A stretch of 6,220 nucleotides of DNA, taken from positions 1 to 6,220 of the forward strand of contig ONTY01000093.1 in the NCBI GenBank assembly GCA_900320815.1, given 5' to 3'. The stretch comes from an uncultured Pseudomonadota bacterium. Lineage in GTDB: Bacteria > Pseudomonadota > Gammaproteobacteria > Burkholderiales > Burkholderiaceae_C. This document shows, piece by piece, positions 1 through 5,898 of this stretch. A program made the position numbers and the translations under genes. The notes beneath the pieces were generated by a model. The model had not been told where the DNA came from and searched no databases. It saw nothing but the letters and a program-made list of their open reading frames with translations. Every line of letters starts with the position of its first letter. Positions within the stretch are counted from its first letter, which is position 1.

Positions 1-887
1 CCTTCAATCTTGATGGCGCGCACGCCGATTTTGATGAGCTGCGGCAGCATGTCCAGCGTGTTCAGGCTGGTGGGTTCTTCAATGGCGTAGTAGCCGTGTT
101 CATCAGCCACGTCAAAGCGCCCCTTGCACAGCGTGGGATAGCTGGCTTCCTCGCCGTCGGCGTAGCGGTCAATCAGCACCCCGTTCAGGCGCGATTCCAT
201 GCCCTTTGGCGTCTGCACCCAGCGCACCGCCTTGGCGGGCGAGCACGCGCCGTGCGTGTTGGGCGACTCGCCCGTGGCGTACGAGGACAGGGCGCAGCGC
301 CCCTCCACCATCACGCACAGGCTCCCGAAGCCGAACACCTCCACATCCACGGGCGTGCGGCGGATGAGTTGCGCCACCTGCTCAATGGAGAGCACGCGCG
401 GCAGCACTACGCGCTGGATGCCGAACTGCTCGCGGTAGAAGTTGATGGCTTCGTAATTCGTCGCTGAGCTTTGCACCGACAAGTGCAGCCGCAGCGCAGG
501 GTGCGTGCGCGCGGCGTAGCGCATCAGGCCCGGGTCGGCCATGATGATGGCGTCTACCCCCCAGCCGGCGGCGCGGTCAATGGCGCTGCGCCACGGCGTC
601 ATGTCCGCCTGCGGGAAGGTGTTGAGCGCCATGAGCACCTTGCGGTTTTTGCCATGCGCGTAGGCGATGCCCTCGCGGATGGCTTTTTCATCAAAATTCA
701 GCCCGGCGAAGTTGCGCGCGTTCGTTGCGTCGCGCAGGCCGAGGTAGACGGCGTCGGCGCCAGCGTCTACCGAGCGTTTGAGCGCCGGCAGGCTGCCGGC
801 GGGGCACACCAGTTCAGGGGCGCGGAGGGCGGGAGGAGTGCTCTGGACTTCTTCTTCAATGCGGGGGGTGGCGGTCGCGGTGTTCAT
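1..887 (-). CDS. ubiU: UbiU, U32-family Fe-S protein of O2-independent ubiquinone synthesis (3' end outside window)
   Basis: UbiU pairs with UbiV in the cytoplasm and, with UbiT, supports ring hydroxylation of ubiquinone precursors without oxygen (family knowledge). I translated 295 codons from the ATG at 887 to the window edge. The protein opens with a 22-residue extension relative to E. coli UbiU, then the family motif LVCPAG (residues 26-31), GADAVYLGL (43-51) and NARNFAGLNF (56-65). The four 4Fe-4S ligand cysteines are present at residues 191, 198, 215 and 254, with the spacing of E. coli C169, C176, C193 and C232. Further matches are VLPRVLSI, GESPNTxGACSPA, LCKGR and EEPTSLNTL, and the visible part ends in IKIEG. 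By comparison with the E. coli protein about 58 C-terminal residues lie outside. No clear Shine-Dalgarno precedes the ATG; a TTG 21 bases upstream in frame is a weaker alternative. A broader U32 peptidase label is possible, but the cysteine spacing argues for UbiU. Confidence 0.95.
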   Translation of the reverse strand, partial: MNTATATPRIEEEVQSTPPALRAPELVCPAGSLPALKRSVDAGADAVYLGLRDATNARNFAGLNFDEKAIREGIAYAHGKNRKVLMALNTFPQADMTPWRSAIDRAAGWGVDAIIMADPGLMRYAARTHPALRLHLSVQSSATNYEAINFYREQFGIQRVVLPRVLSIEQVAQLIRRTPVDVEVFGFGSLCVMVEGRCALSSYATGESPNTHGACSPAKAVRWVQTPKGMESRLNGVLIDRYADGEEASYPTLCKGRFDVADEHGYYAIEEPTSLNTLDMLPQLIKIGVRAIKIE

Positions 888-986
888 GGTGCGGTTGTGC
901 GCAAGCAAAAAAGAAACAAGGGTACTTGTGATTGCGGCGTAGGCGAGGGAGGATCAAAGCGATGCAAATACCCACATGCTTTGTGC

Positions 987-1000
987 TTGATTGCCCGCAA
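987..1000 (-). promoter_or_regulatory. Candidate FNR/ANR-type site upstream of ubiU
   Basis: The bases match TTGAT-N4-ATCAA at eight of ten defined positions: one half-site is perfect (TTGAT, 987-991) and the other reads CGCAA. The centre is about 106 bp upstream of the ubiU ATG, on the side from which ubiU must be transcribed. Anaerobic FNR control of ubiU/ubiV is known in E. coli, so a site here would make sense. However, the imperfect half lies inside the stem of a repeat element, so the match may be chance. I see no convincing -10 element at the matching distance. Confidence 0.3.
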
Positions 1001-1030
1001 TTTACGCGGGTAGCAACAGGATACTCATGG
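993..1030 (+). repeat. Intergenic palindromic repeat, copy A
   Basis: The element begins with a hairpin, cccgc-aatttac-gcggg (994-1010), followed by a tail with the pattern tagcaacaggatactcatgg. It is one of five related elements in this window; the others are at 1091-1129, 5197-5234, 5251-5289 and 5899-5938. All share a gcccgc start, most close the stem with gcrgg, and most carry a taataa/tagtaa-like stretch and a yATAcnyAT-like block about 30-35 bases in. This copy lies between the ubiU start and the end of the DUF1631 gene, in the same orientation as copy B. Confidence 0.6.
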
Positions 1031-1090
1031 ATTTTGATGTTTTTGTGGATGGCTGGTCTGTCACGATACCCAACTTTTATTTTTATGGAT

Positions 1091-1129
1091 GCCCGCTTGT
1101 TGTGCAGGCAATAAACGATATACCCATTG
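1091..1129 (+). repeat. Intergenic palindromic repeat, copy B
   Basis: The hairpin gcccgcttgttgtgcaggc (1091-1109) has one C/A mismatch in the stem and is followed by aataaacgatatacccattg. Copy D at 5899-5917 has the same mismatch at the same stem position, so these two may form a subtype. It lies about 60 bp after copy A, in the same orientation, in the same gap. Confidence 0.55.
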
Positions 1130-1137
1130 AGTGTGCA

Positions 1138-1158
1138 GCACTGCTGGCAGCGCAGTGC
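1138..1158 (-). terminator. Hairpin directly after the DUF1631 stop codon, possible terminator
   Basis: A perfect 7-bp inverted repeat, gcactgc/gcagtgc, encloses a 7-base loop one base past the TGA of the DUF1631 gene. Its position suits transcript termination or 3'-end protection. No T-tract follows on the minus strand, so it is not a standard intrinsic terminator. Confidence 0.3.
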
Positions 1159-1159
1159 G

Positions 1160-3904
1160 TCAGTGGCCGAAGGCGGTTTTTTTGCGGCTGATTTTGCGCA
1201 CGGCCTCTTCAACGATTTCGCCAGCTTCCACAACGCGAAGCTGCTTGTGGCGGATGAGGCGCTCGCAGGTGCGGCGCGTCATGGAGTGGGGGCGTCCGCC
1301 GCTGCTGATGAACATGAACAGCGCGCCGTTGTCGCTGCACCAGTTCAGGCGCGCACGCCGCCATTCGCCGCGCACGAGCAGGTCGACCCAGTCGCCCTGG
1401 TTCAGGCGGTCAGTGAGCAGGCGTGCTTGTTCGCGCTCTTCGTCGCTGTCGGTGCTGTCGGTGGAGGAGAGAGGCAGCGGCGGGGTGTTTTCTTTTTTTG
1501 CTTGGGCAGTGGCAGTGGCAGTGGCCTGCGGTGAGGCCGCAGCGGTGCGGCCAGCCTTGGGTGTGGCCGCGGGGGGCGGGGAGCTGCTTTGCGCTGCTGC
1601 ATCGCTGGGCTGCTTCTGGGCTGCTGCTGGGGCAGCGGCGGTGGAGGGGCACTCGTTGGGGGCGAGAACCTGGGTGCGGGCAAAGCCGCTGTCGGTGGTG
1701 TCAGCGGCCTCGTCGGCCTGGGTATCTGGCAGCGGGGCGGCGCTGGACGCAAAGGCGTCCAGCGGCATTTGTGTGGTGGTGGCGTCGATGCCTTCTTCAA
1801 AGCCGGCGGCGGCGAGTTCGCCTGGCCCCATCCAGGGGGTCGCAGCAGTTTGCGGCTGCGGGCGTTCGGCGGGGAGGACGGCTTCGCGGCTGGGCAGGGC
1901 GAGTTCTTCGGCCAGCGGCTGCTGGCTGCTGCTGCCAGCGTCGCGCGCCATGCGCCGCAGCCGCAGCGCAGGGGCGTGGTAGCGCATGAGAGCGGCAAAG
2001 AACTCTTCGGTGTCTTCTGGCTCTTTGCCCAGCATCTTCAAGCCGCCGCGCAGGGTTTTCAGCAGCTGCGGGACGATTTCAAACAGGCGCGCGGGCGCTT
2101 TGAGGACGGCCTCGGCGTTCACACTCCACAGCAGGTCGGTGACGGCGGCCAGATAGCCGCCCGGGTCCATTTGGCCGCGTTTGTCGGTCAGGCGCGCATG
2201 GGCGATGACCAGCGACCAGTCGCGGTAGAGGAAGTCGGCAACGATGACGGGCGCGTCCAGAATGTCAGAGCGCATGGAGAGTTCGCGCGCAATTTCGTCC
2301 GCCATCTCCTGGCGCTGCTGCGCAAAGCGCATGGAGCGTTGCCCTTCGTCGCCGGCGGCCTGCTCCATGCTGTCTTCGGCCTGCCAGCGCATGTGCAGCG
2401 CTTGCAGGCGTGCGTCAAAAGCGCGCGCGTCGATGGGGTCTTCTTCGTCCAACTGGCGCACGGCGCCGCGCACGGGCGCCATGAAGCGTTCGAACTCTTC
2501 GCCGTATTCGTCGTTGTATTTGAAGCTGCGCTGCGCGATGTCTTCAATGAGGCGGCGCGCGGGGTGCGCGTCGTCGCCAAAAAAGCGCGGGTCGCTCATG
2601 GCCATACGCAGCAGCGCGGGCTCCAGCGCAATGAAGGCTTCGCGCACGGCGGGCAGCACGCGCTCGTCACCCGCGACCTGGTCGATGAGCATGCGCACGG
2701 CACTGAGCCCCAACGCCTGGCTGAGTTTTTGCGCCTTGGCTTTGAGGCCCATGAGCGTTTGCATGCGCACGGCAGGCAGCGCCATTTCGCCCCACAACTG
2801 CGGCGGCAGCGCCATTGAGGCGTTGAGCGCGCGGCGCGGGCGCTCAACGACGCTGATCGCTTCGTCGGCTTCGCGCTGCATGACAAAAGAGCTTTCGCTC
2901 CACTGCACCTGCTCGGCCTCTTGCATGGCTTGCGCCATTTGCGCTTGCACGGCGGCGTAGTAGTCGGCGGGCAGCGCCTGGTCGTGCTCGCCCACCCACT
3001 GCGGGCGGTAGAGGAAGTCGTGCACCAGCGCTTGCGCGGCGGGGGCGTGGATTTGCGCCAACTCCGGCATGGCGAGGATGGGGCCGGCGGGTGCGGCAGG
3101 CATGCCAGCCGCAAAGCCAGCAGCGGGCACACCGCCAGGGATGACGATGGCGCCAGCCGGCGTGACGGGAGCGCCAGGCACCGGAGGCGGCGCAGCAGCA
3201 GCTGCTGGCGCAGCAGCGGCGGCTGGGACGACGGAGAGTTTGAGGCGGTAGCGCGCGGCCTCCACACCCTGACCCTGCAGCAAGCTGACAACGGTCTCAT
3301 ACAGGCGCTTGAGCTCAAGCGCGAAGGGCTGCGAGAGGTAGCGAATCCAGGTGGAGCGGATTTCCGGCGGCTCGGAGACGCTGTCAATGAGGCCAAGCAG
3401 CGCGCCGCACAGCACATCGGGGCGCAGCGGGTTGAGGTCGGGGCGCACCACGGGCAGGCCGAGCGCCGAACTCATCAGCGAGTCCAGGCGTGTGAGTACG
3501 TCTTCCACCACGGGCATGGCGACCTGCTGCAGGCGCGAGGCTTCCACAAAGCGCGCGACTTCCTCGTCTTCAATGAGAGTGAAGCCGAAGTCCGGCCCAG
3601 CCGAGGGGCGGCGCTCAGGCTGCGGGCGGCTGTCCGGGTGTTCGGCGCTGTGCTGCAAGTCGTCGCCGATGGCGCGATCGATAGCCCGGGCGTAGCCGCT
3701 GCTCAACAATGCGCGGCGTTTGATGAGTGCGGCCAGTGCCGCAGCCAGGCGGCGGCGGCGTGCCAGCGAGCGCGCCAGCCTCTCTTGCTCTTCGAGCGAA
3801 GGCAGCGCAGCGTCAACGCTGCGCGCAATCATGGAGGCAGCCATGAGCATGGCTTCCTTGCGGCTGCGTTGAATCAATGGGCTATGAGTATTGACCTGGG
3901 ACAT
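1160..3904 (-). CDS. DUF1631 domain-containing protein
   Basis: This 914-residue cytoplasmic-looking protein has no signal peptide or membrane helix. I recognise the DUF1631 family, common in Beta- and Gammaproteobacteria, whose function is not established. Family landmarks are the N-terminal segment LIEDEEVARFVEASRLQQ (110-127) followed by GLPVVRPDLNPLRPDVLCGAL (149-169), a central helical part containing DPRFFGDDAHPARRLIEDIAQ, and a C-terminal domain (about 829-914) with GDWVDLLVRGEWRRARLNW, LFMFISSGGRPHSMT and LRVVEAGEIV. An Ala/Pro/Gly-rich linker spans about 226-275, and a longer low-complexity linker rich in Ala, Thr, Gln and Ser precedes the C-terminal domain. The ATG at 3904 lacks a clear Shine-Dalgarno; the ATG at 3850 (Met19) has AAGGAAG just upstream but at short spacing, so the start is uncertain. 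The gene stands alone, with gaps of about 200 and 270 bp around it. Some database entries call relatives thymidine phosphorylase; nothing here supports that. Confidence 0.9.
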   Translation of the reverse strand: MSQVNTHSPLIQRSRKEAMLMAASMIARSVDAALPSLEEQERLARSLARRRRLAAALAALIKRRALLSSGYARAIDRAIGDDLQHSAEHPDSRPQPERRPSAGPDFGFTLIEDEEVARFVEASRLQQVAMPVVEDVLTRLDSLMSSALGLPVVRPDLNPLRPDVLCGALLGLIDSVSEPPEIRSTWIRYLSQPFALELKRLYETVVSLLQGQGVEAARYRLKLSVVPAAAAAPAAAAAPPPVPGAPVTPAGAIVIPGGVPAAGFAAGMPAAPAGPILAMPELAQIHAPAAQALVHDFLYRPQWVGEHDQALPADYYAAVQAQMAQAMQEAEQVQWSESSFVMQREADEAISVVERPRRALNASMALPPQLWGEMALPAVRMQTLMGLKAKAQKLSQALGLSAVRMLIDQVAGDERVLPAVREAFIALEPALLRMAMSDPRFFGDDAHPARRLIEDIAQRSFKYNDEYGEEFERFMAPVRGAVRQLDEEDPIDARAFDARLQALHMRWQAEDSMEQAAGDEGQRSMRFAQQRQEMADEIARELSMRSDILDAPVIVADFLYRDWSLVIAHARLTDKRGQMDPGGYLAAVTDLLWSVNAEAVLKAPARLFEIVPQLLKTLRGGLKMLGKEPEDTEEFFAALMRYHAPALRLRRMARDAGSSSQQPLAEELALPSREAVLPAERPQPQTAATPWMGPGELAAAGFEEGIDATTTQMPLDAFASSAAPLPDTQADEAADTTDSGFARTQVLAPNECPSTAAAPAAAQKQPSDAAAQSSSPPPAATPKAGRTAAASPQATATATAQAKKENTPPLPLSSTDSTDSDEEREQARLLTDRLNQGDWVDLLVRGEWRRARLNWCSDNGALFMFISSGGRPHSMTRRTCERLIRHKQLRVVEAGEIVEEAVRKISRKKTAFGH
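1505..1525. repeat. Hexanucleotide tandem repeat inside the DUF1631 gene
   Basis: Three and a half copies of ggcagt lie in the low-complexity linker and encode alternating Ala-Thr on the minus strand. A six-base unit keeps the frame, so copy-number change would only lengthen or shorten the linker. Confidence 0.8.
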
Positions 3905-4032
3905 CGGGAAGGGCTGCGCCCGGCATGCTGCGCTGCGGCGTAGGGCGGCGCCGAAAGGCGAAAAAGCCGTACTTTAACGGTGTGCGTTTCCGCTTTCGTC
4001 CCACGCCAAGGGCGCAGTGGCCTGTGCAAAGG

Positions 4033-4049
4033 CAGCAGCCATGCTGCTG
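4033..4049 (-). terminator. Perfect hairpin downstream of the ankyrin gene, possible terminator
   Basis: A perfect 7-bp inverted repeat, cagcagc/gctgctg, with a 3-base loop starts 58 bases past the ankyrin gene stop and lies upstream of the DUF1631 gene. On the minus strand only CCTTTG follows, so it is at best a weak intrinsic terminator. The rest of the 3905-4107 gap shows only a short cgcc-gaaa-ggcg hairpin (3949-3960) without a T-tract on either strand, and no convincing promoter. Confidence 0.3.
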
Positions 4050-4107
4050 ATGCAGACAGAGACAGGTTGATGGCTTGATGCCTGCTTCCCGTGCAATGTG
4101 TGTGGCC

Positions 4108-4926
4108 TTACGCCGCCGCTGCGGCAGCCTCCAGCACACGGGCGGCAGCGGCGCAGCCCCATTCGCGTGCAATGGCCAGCGCCGTCTTGCCTTCGTGATT
4201 CGTCGCACCAGCATCCGCACCCGCCGCCAGCAGCAGCTGCACGATCTCGGCGCCGTCCATCAAGGCAGCTTCCATCAGCGCCGTCTGCCCCGCTTCGTCC
4301 CTGGCGTTGACATCTGCACCAAACTCAATGAGCAGCCGCACGGTATCAGCACGCCCTTCTTCGGCGGCGCCCATCAAATCAGTCCTGCCGTGGCGGTCTG
4401 CCCGGTTGGTCACGGTTGTAGCGTCGGCACCATATTCTTTCAGCAATGCGGCAATATCGCGGCGCCCGCCCCAGAGGGCGCTTCCAAGCGCCTTATCCTT
4501 ATCCGTGGCGCCATATTTCAGCAAGATTTTTGTGCATTCAATATGGCCACCATTGACCGAGAGCGTGAGCGCACTCCAGCCCGGGTTTGTGCTGCCATAA
4601 ATAAAACCCTGGTGCCCAATATTGGCGCCATTTTCAAGCAGCAGCCGCAGCACCGCTGCGTGCCCCTGCTGCGCCGCCCACAGCAGCGGCGTCCACGCGC
4701 CGGCGTCTTGCGTGTTGACATCCGCACCCGCCGCCAGCAGGCGCCGCACGGCAGCGGCATTGCCAACCTTGGCCGCACGCAGCAGGCGCGCAGATTTTGA
4801 AAAATAGGCGCGCAGGCGTGAAAACAAGGGCGCCGCGGGGCGGCACACGGCAGCAGCGATAAGAACCAGAAGGGTAAAGCCAAACACTCGCGCAAACAGG
4901 CTGGCAAGAGAGGGCAGATTTTCCAT
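4108..4926 (-). CDS. Membrane-anchored ankyrin-repeat protein
   Basis: The 272-residue product has a hydrophobic N-terminal helix (about 10-29, LFARVFGFTLLVLIAAAVCR) followed by an Arg/Lys-containing stretch, suggesting an inner-membrane anchor with the repeats probably on the cytoplasmic side. About seven ankyrin repeats follow: 45-76, 77-108, 117-145, 146-178, 181-212, 214-245 and a last partial one from 247. Typical signatures are AAKVGNAAAVRRLLAAGADVN, TPLLWAAQQGHAAVLRLLLENGA, TDLMGAAEEGRADTVRLLIEFGADVN and TALMEAALMDGAEIVQLLLAAGAD. Repeat 2 has an insertion (about 109-116), and repeat 4 lacks the usual TPL start. The protein ends in six alanines. Ankyrin repeats bind proteins; the partner is unknown. 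The ATG at 4926 is the only usable start, since an in-frame stop lies at 4948-4950, but no good Shine-Dalgarno is visible. It is transcribed away from an Imm17-like gene 43 bp off. An immunity role is possible but only inferred. Confidence 0.9.
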   Translation of the reverse strand: MENLPSLASLFARVFGFTLLVLIAAAVCRPAAPLFSRLRAYFSKSARLLRAAKVGNAAAVRRLLAAGADVNTQDAGAWTPLLWAAQQGHAAVLRLLLENGANIGHQGFIYGSTNPGWSALTLSVNGGHIECTKILLKYGATDKDKALGSALWGGRRDIAALLKEYGADATTVTNRADRHGRTDLMGAAEEGRADTVRLLIEFGADVNARDEAGQTALMEAALMDGAEIVQLLLAAGADAGATNHEGKTALAIAREWGCAAAARVLEAAAAAA

Positions 4927-4969
4927 GGCAGCGTAAAAAAGGAAAGATCATTTGCTGTATTGACGCGGC

Positions 4970-5158
4970 ATGAATATCCTGATGTTTCTCGCTGGCACCA
5001 TGTGCATTGCCGCTTCCCTTGGCGCCTGGGACTGATTTTTTGAAAACGCCAAAGCCAATCTTTTTGTCCGTTTTCTGGGGCGTGATGGTGCGCGCGTGTT
5101 TTATGCGCTGCTGGGCGCGTTCATCATGTGTGCGGCGCTGGTGCTGCCGTCGCATTGA
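4970..5158 (+). pseudogene. Imm17-like small membrane protein gene interrupted by one in-frame TGA
   Basis: Reading from the ATG at 4970 gives MNILMFLAGTMCIAASLGAWD, then TGA (5033-5035), then in the same frame FFENAKANLFVRFLGRDGAR, VFYALLGAFIMCAALVLPSH and a stop at 5156-5158. Reading through gives 62 codons with two hydrophobic segments (about 3-19 and 43-58) and a central GRDGARVFYALLG motif. This matches my memory of the Imm17 immunity family of polymorphic toxin systems: two membrane helices around a WDWFF...K...VR.FGR.GAR..Y..LG core. TGA falls where the family has the second Trp of WDWFF, so one G-to-A change in TGG explains it. An in-frame TGA at 4961-4963 limits the N-terminus; the ATG at 4982 is another possible start. 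No Shine-Dalgarno is clear. It may be a recent pseudogene, a sequencing error or a readthrough case; no selenocysteine hairpin is obvious after the TGA. The break is seen directly; the family name is by recognition only. Confidence 0.65.
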
Positions 5159-5196
5159 TGATGGAAAGAAGATACTCCACGGTAAAACTTTGTATT

Positions 5197-5234
5197 GCCC
5201 GCAAAAGATAATGGCGACGAAGTTATACCGATAG
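5197..5234 (+). repeat. Intergenic palindromic repeat, copy E (degenerate stem)
   Basis: The element starts with gcccgcaaaagataatggc, in which the right arm of the hairpin is largely lost, and ends with gttataccgatag. That end closely matches the end of copy C read on the minus strand (gttataccggtag). Copies E and C point at each other across about 16 AT-rich bases. Confidence 0.45.
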
Positions 5235-5250
5235 CACCTTTATAAATAAT

Positions 5251-5289
5251 CTACCGGTATAACCATTACTACCCGCAAATATTGCGGGA
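5251..5289 (-). repeat. Intergenic palindromic repeat, copy C
   Basis: The hairpin cccgcaa-ata-ttgcggg (5272-5288) is a perfect 7-bp stem with a 3-base loop. Read on the minus strand it is followed by tagtaatggttataccggtag, the same tail pattern as in the other copies. It lies 32 bp past the stop of the DUF4124 gene and could also form in that transcript, but no T-tract follows, so it is not a standard terminator. Confidence 0.6.
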
Positions 5290-5320
5290 GATGAGGCAAA
5301 AGGGCTATGGGTATAAAACC

Positions 5321-5668
5321 TCAGAACTGCACGCCGCCTCCCGAAGCAGCTGGCGTTCCGTCCGTCGCCTGTGGGGCAGGGGTGGTGGCAGTCGTGGTAG
5401 CGGTGGCGCGCTGTGTGCGTGAATTGCGTACCCGCAGTGGTGCTTCGCGCCGGAAGCCTGCGCCAATCGTTTTGGGATTCATCCGCAGCCGCTCGCCAGA
5501 TGAGCAGGGCTTGTCCGTATACATCATGCGTCCGTCCGGCCCTGGGCAGCGGTACACGTGTTGCGCCTGCACAGGCAGCGCCAGCAGCGCGGCGCTTGCC
5601 AGCACGGCAGCAGGCAAGGCTTTTGCCGCCAACAAGGCAGCAGGGGCAGTGGAGAGCAGTTTCAGCAT
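5321..5668 (-). CDS. Secreted DUF4124 domain protein
   Basis: The 115-residue product starts with a long signal peptide (1-35): Lys3 near the N-terminus, an Ala/Leu-rich core and a VQA cleavage motif before Gln36. The mature protein opens with the DUF4124 signature, HVYRCPGPDGRMMYTDKPC (37-55), with two cysteines (41 and 55) that probably form a disulfide in the periplasm. A basic middle (60-88) and a low-complexity Thr/Ala/Pro/Gly tail follow. DUF4124 proteins are common small exported proteins of Proteobacteria with no established function. The ATG at 5668 was chosen because the signal peptide begins there and AAGGAA (5683-5678) lies 9 bases upstream. The frame stays open to 5863, but that extension is not protein-like and would bury the signal peptide. 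The leader holds a terminator-like hairpin, so transcription may be attenuated. Confidence 0.85.
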   Translation of the reverse strand: MLKLLSTAPAALLAAKALPAAVLASAALLALPVQAQHVYRCPGPDGRMMYTDKPCSSGERLRMNPKTIGAGFRREAPLRVRNSRTQRATATTTATTPAPQATDGTPAASGGGVQF

Positions 5669-5677
5669 GACAGCACA

Positions 5678-5683
5678 TTCCTT
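5678..5683 (-). promoter_or_regulatory. Ribosome binding site of the DUF4124 gene
   Basis: AAGGAA on the minus strand with a 9-base spacer to the ATG at 5668. It decides the start over the longer open frame, and it begins directly after the T-run of the leader hairpin. Confidence 0.7.
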
Positions 5684-5684
5684 G

Positions 5685-5704
5685 AAAAAAACCGCCCAAA
5701 GCGG
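5685..5704 (-). terminator. Intrinsic terminator-like hairpin in the DUF4124 leader
   Basis: On the minus strand CCGC-TTTGG-GCGG is followed at once by seven T (5691-5685), the layout of an intrinsic terminator, though the stem is only four GC pairs plus a possible G-U. It ends about 16 bases before the DUF4124 start codon. It could end a short upstream transcript or act as an attenuator of the DUF4124 gene. The T-run could also be chance. Confidence 0.45.
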
Positions 5705-5707
5705 CAA

Positions 5708-5728
5708 CAGGCGCGCAGTGTGCGCCTG
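5708..5728 (-). other. Perfect leader hairpin just upstream of the terminator-like stem
   Basis: A 7-bp perfect inverted repeat, caggcgc/gcgcctg, with a 7-base loop lies three bases before the terminator-like stem on the minus strand. Two stacked hairpins in a leader suggest RNA-level control, but no known riboswitch class is recognised. Confidence 0.4.
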
Positions 5729-5786
5729 CCATACTGCGCTGCCAAGTGCATTTTTGCGCCCGCCGCCAGCGCCGCGCGCAATGTGT

Positions 5787-5818
5787 GCAAAAAGAAAGCC
5801 GCCCGTGTGCTGTGGGCG
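5787..5818 (-). terminator. Second GC hairpin with T-rich tail in the DUF4124 upstream region
   Basis: On the minus strand CGCCC (5818-5814), a 9-base loop and GGGCG (5804-5800) are followed by GC and then TTTCTTTTT. It resembles a weak terminator. It could end transcription arriving from the right or belong to the same leader as the downstream hairpins. Confidence 0.25.
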
Positions 5819-5851
5819 ACGTGGCGGAGGAATTTGCACGCAGGCACTGAA

Positions 5852-5876
5852 AAATACTCTCAATATATTGGTATTT
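5852..5876. repeat. AT-rich inverted repeat containing a 10-bp palindrome
   Basis: AAATAC (5852-5857) and GTATTT (5871-5876) are inverted around a 13-base centre holding the perfect palindrome CAATATATTG (5861-5870). It is AT-rich in a GC-rich setting, between copy D and the DUF4124 leader. It could be a regulator site, part of a promoter or a further part of the repeat family. Minus-strand TTGATG (5882-5877) followed 17 bases later by GAGTAT is a weak promoter candidate. Confidence 0.4.
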
Positions 5877-5898
5877 CATCAACACGATAAGGATTCCT

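Noticed and set aside
993..1129. CRISPR array formed by copies A and B
   Set aside because: There are only two diverged copies, with no regular spacing and no cas genes; the same element recurs alone in other gaps.
1027..1191. Plus-strand ORF MDFDVFVDGWSV... in the gap before the DUF1631 end
   Set aside because: It looks protein-like at first, but it has no ribosome binding site, runs through repeat copy B and ends antisense inside the DUF1631 gene.
1589..2818. Long open frame (409 codons) on the plus strand
   Set aside because: It is antisense to the well-supported DUF1631 gene. GC-rich codon use creates such open frames, and its translation (Gly/Ala/His/Arg/Gln-rich) resembles no protein family.
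3949..3960. cgcc-gaaa-ggcg hairpin as a terminator
   Set aside because: The stem is short and followed by A on the plus strand, and the T-run precedes it on the minus strand, so neither orientation gives a terminator.
3882..4220. 112-codon minus-strand ORF between the ankyrin and DUF1631 genes
   Set aside because: It overlaps both flanking genes out of frame, is rich in Arg/Pro/Cys/His and has no recognisable motif.
5033..5035. Selenocysteine decoding of the TGA in the Imm17-like gene
   Set aside because: The family has Trp at this position, not Cys or Sec, and no obvious selenocysteine insertion hairpin follows; a TGG-to-TGA change is simpler.
5669..5863. N-terminal extension of the DUF4124 protein to the ATG at 5863
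   Set aside because: The extra 65 residues would precede a clear signal peptide and would span the leader hairpins; the ATG at 5668 has its own Shine-Dalgarno.
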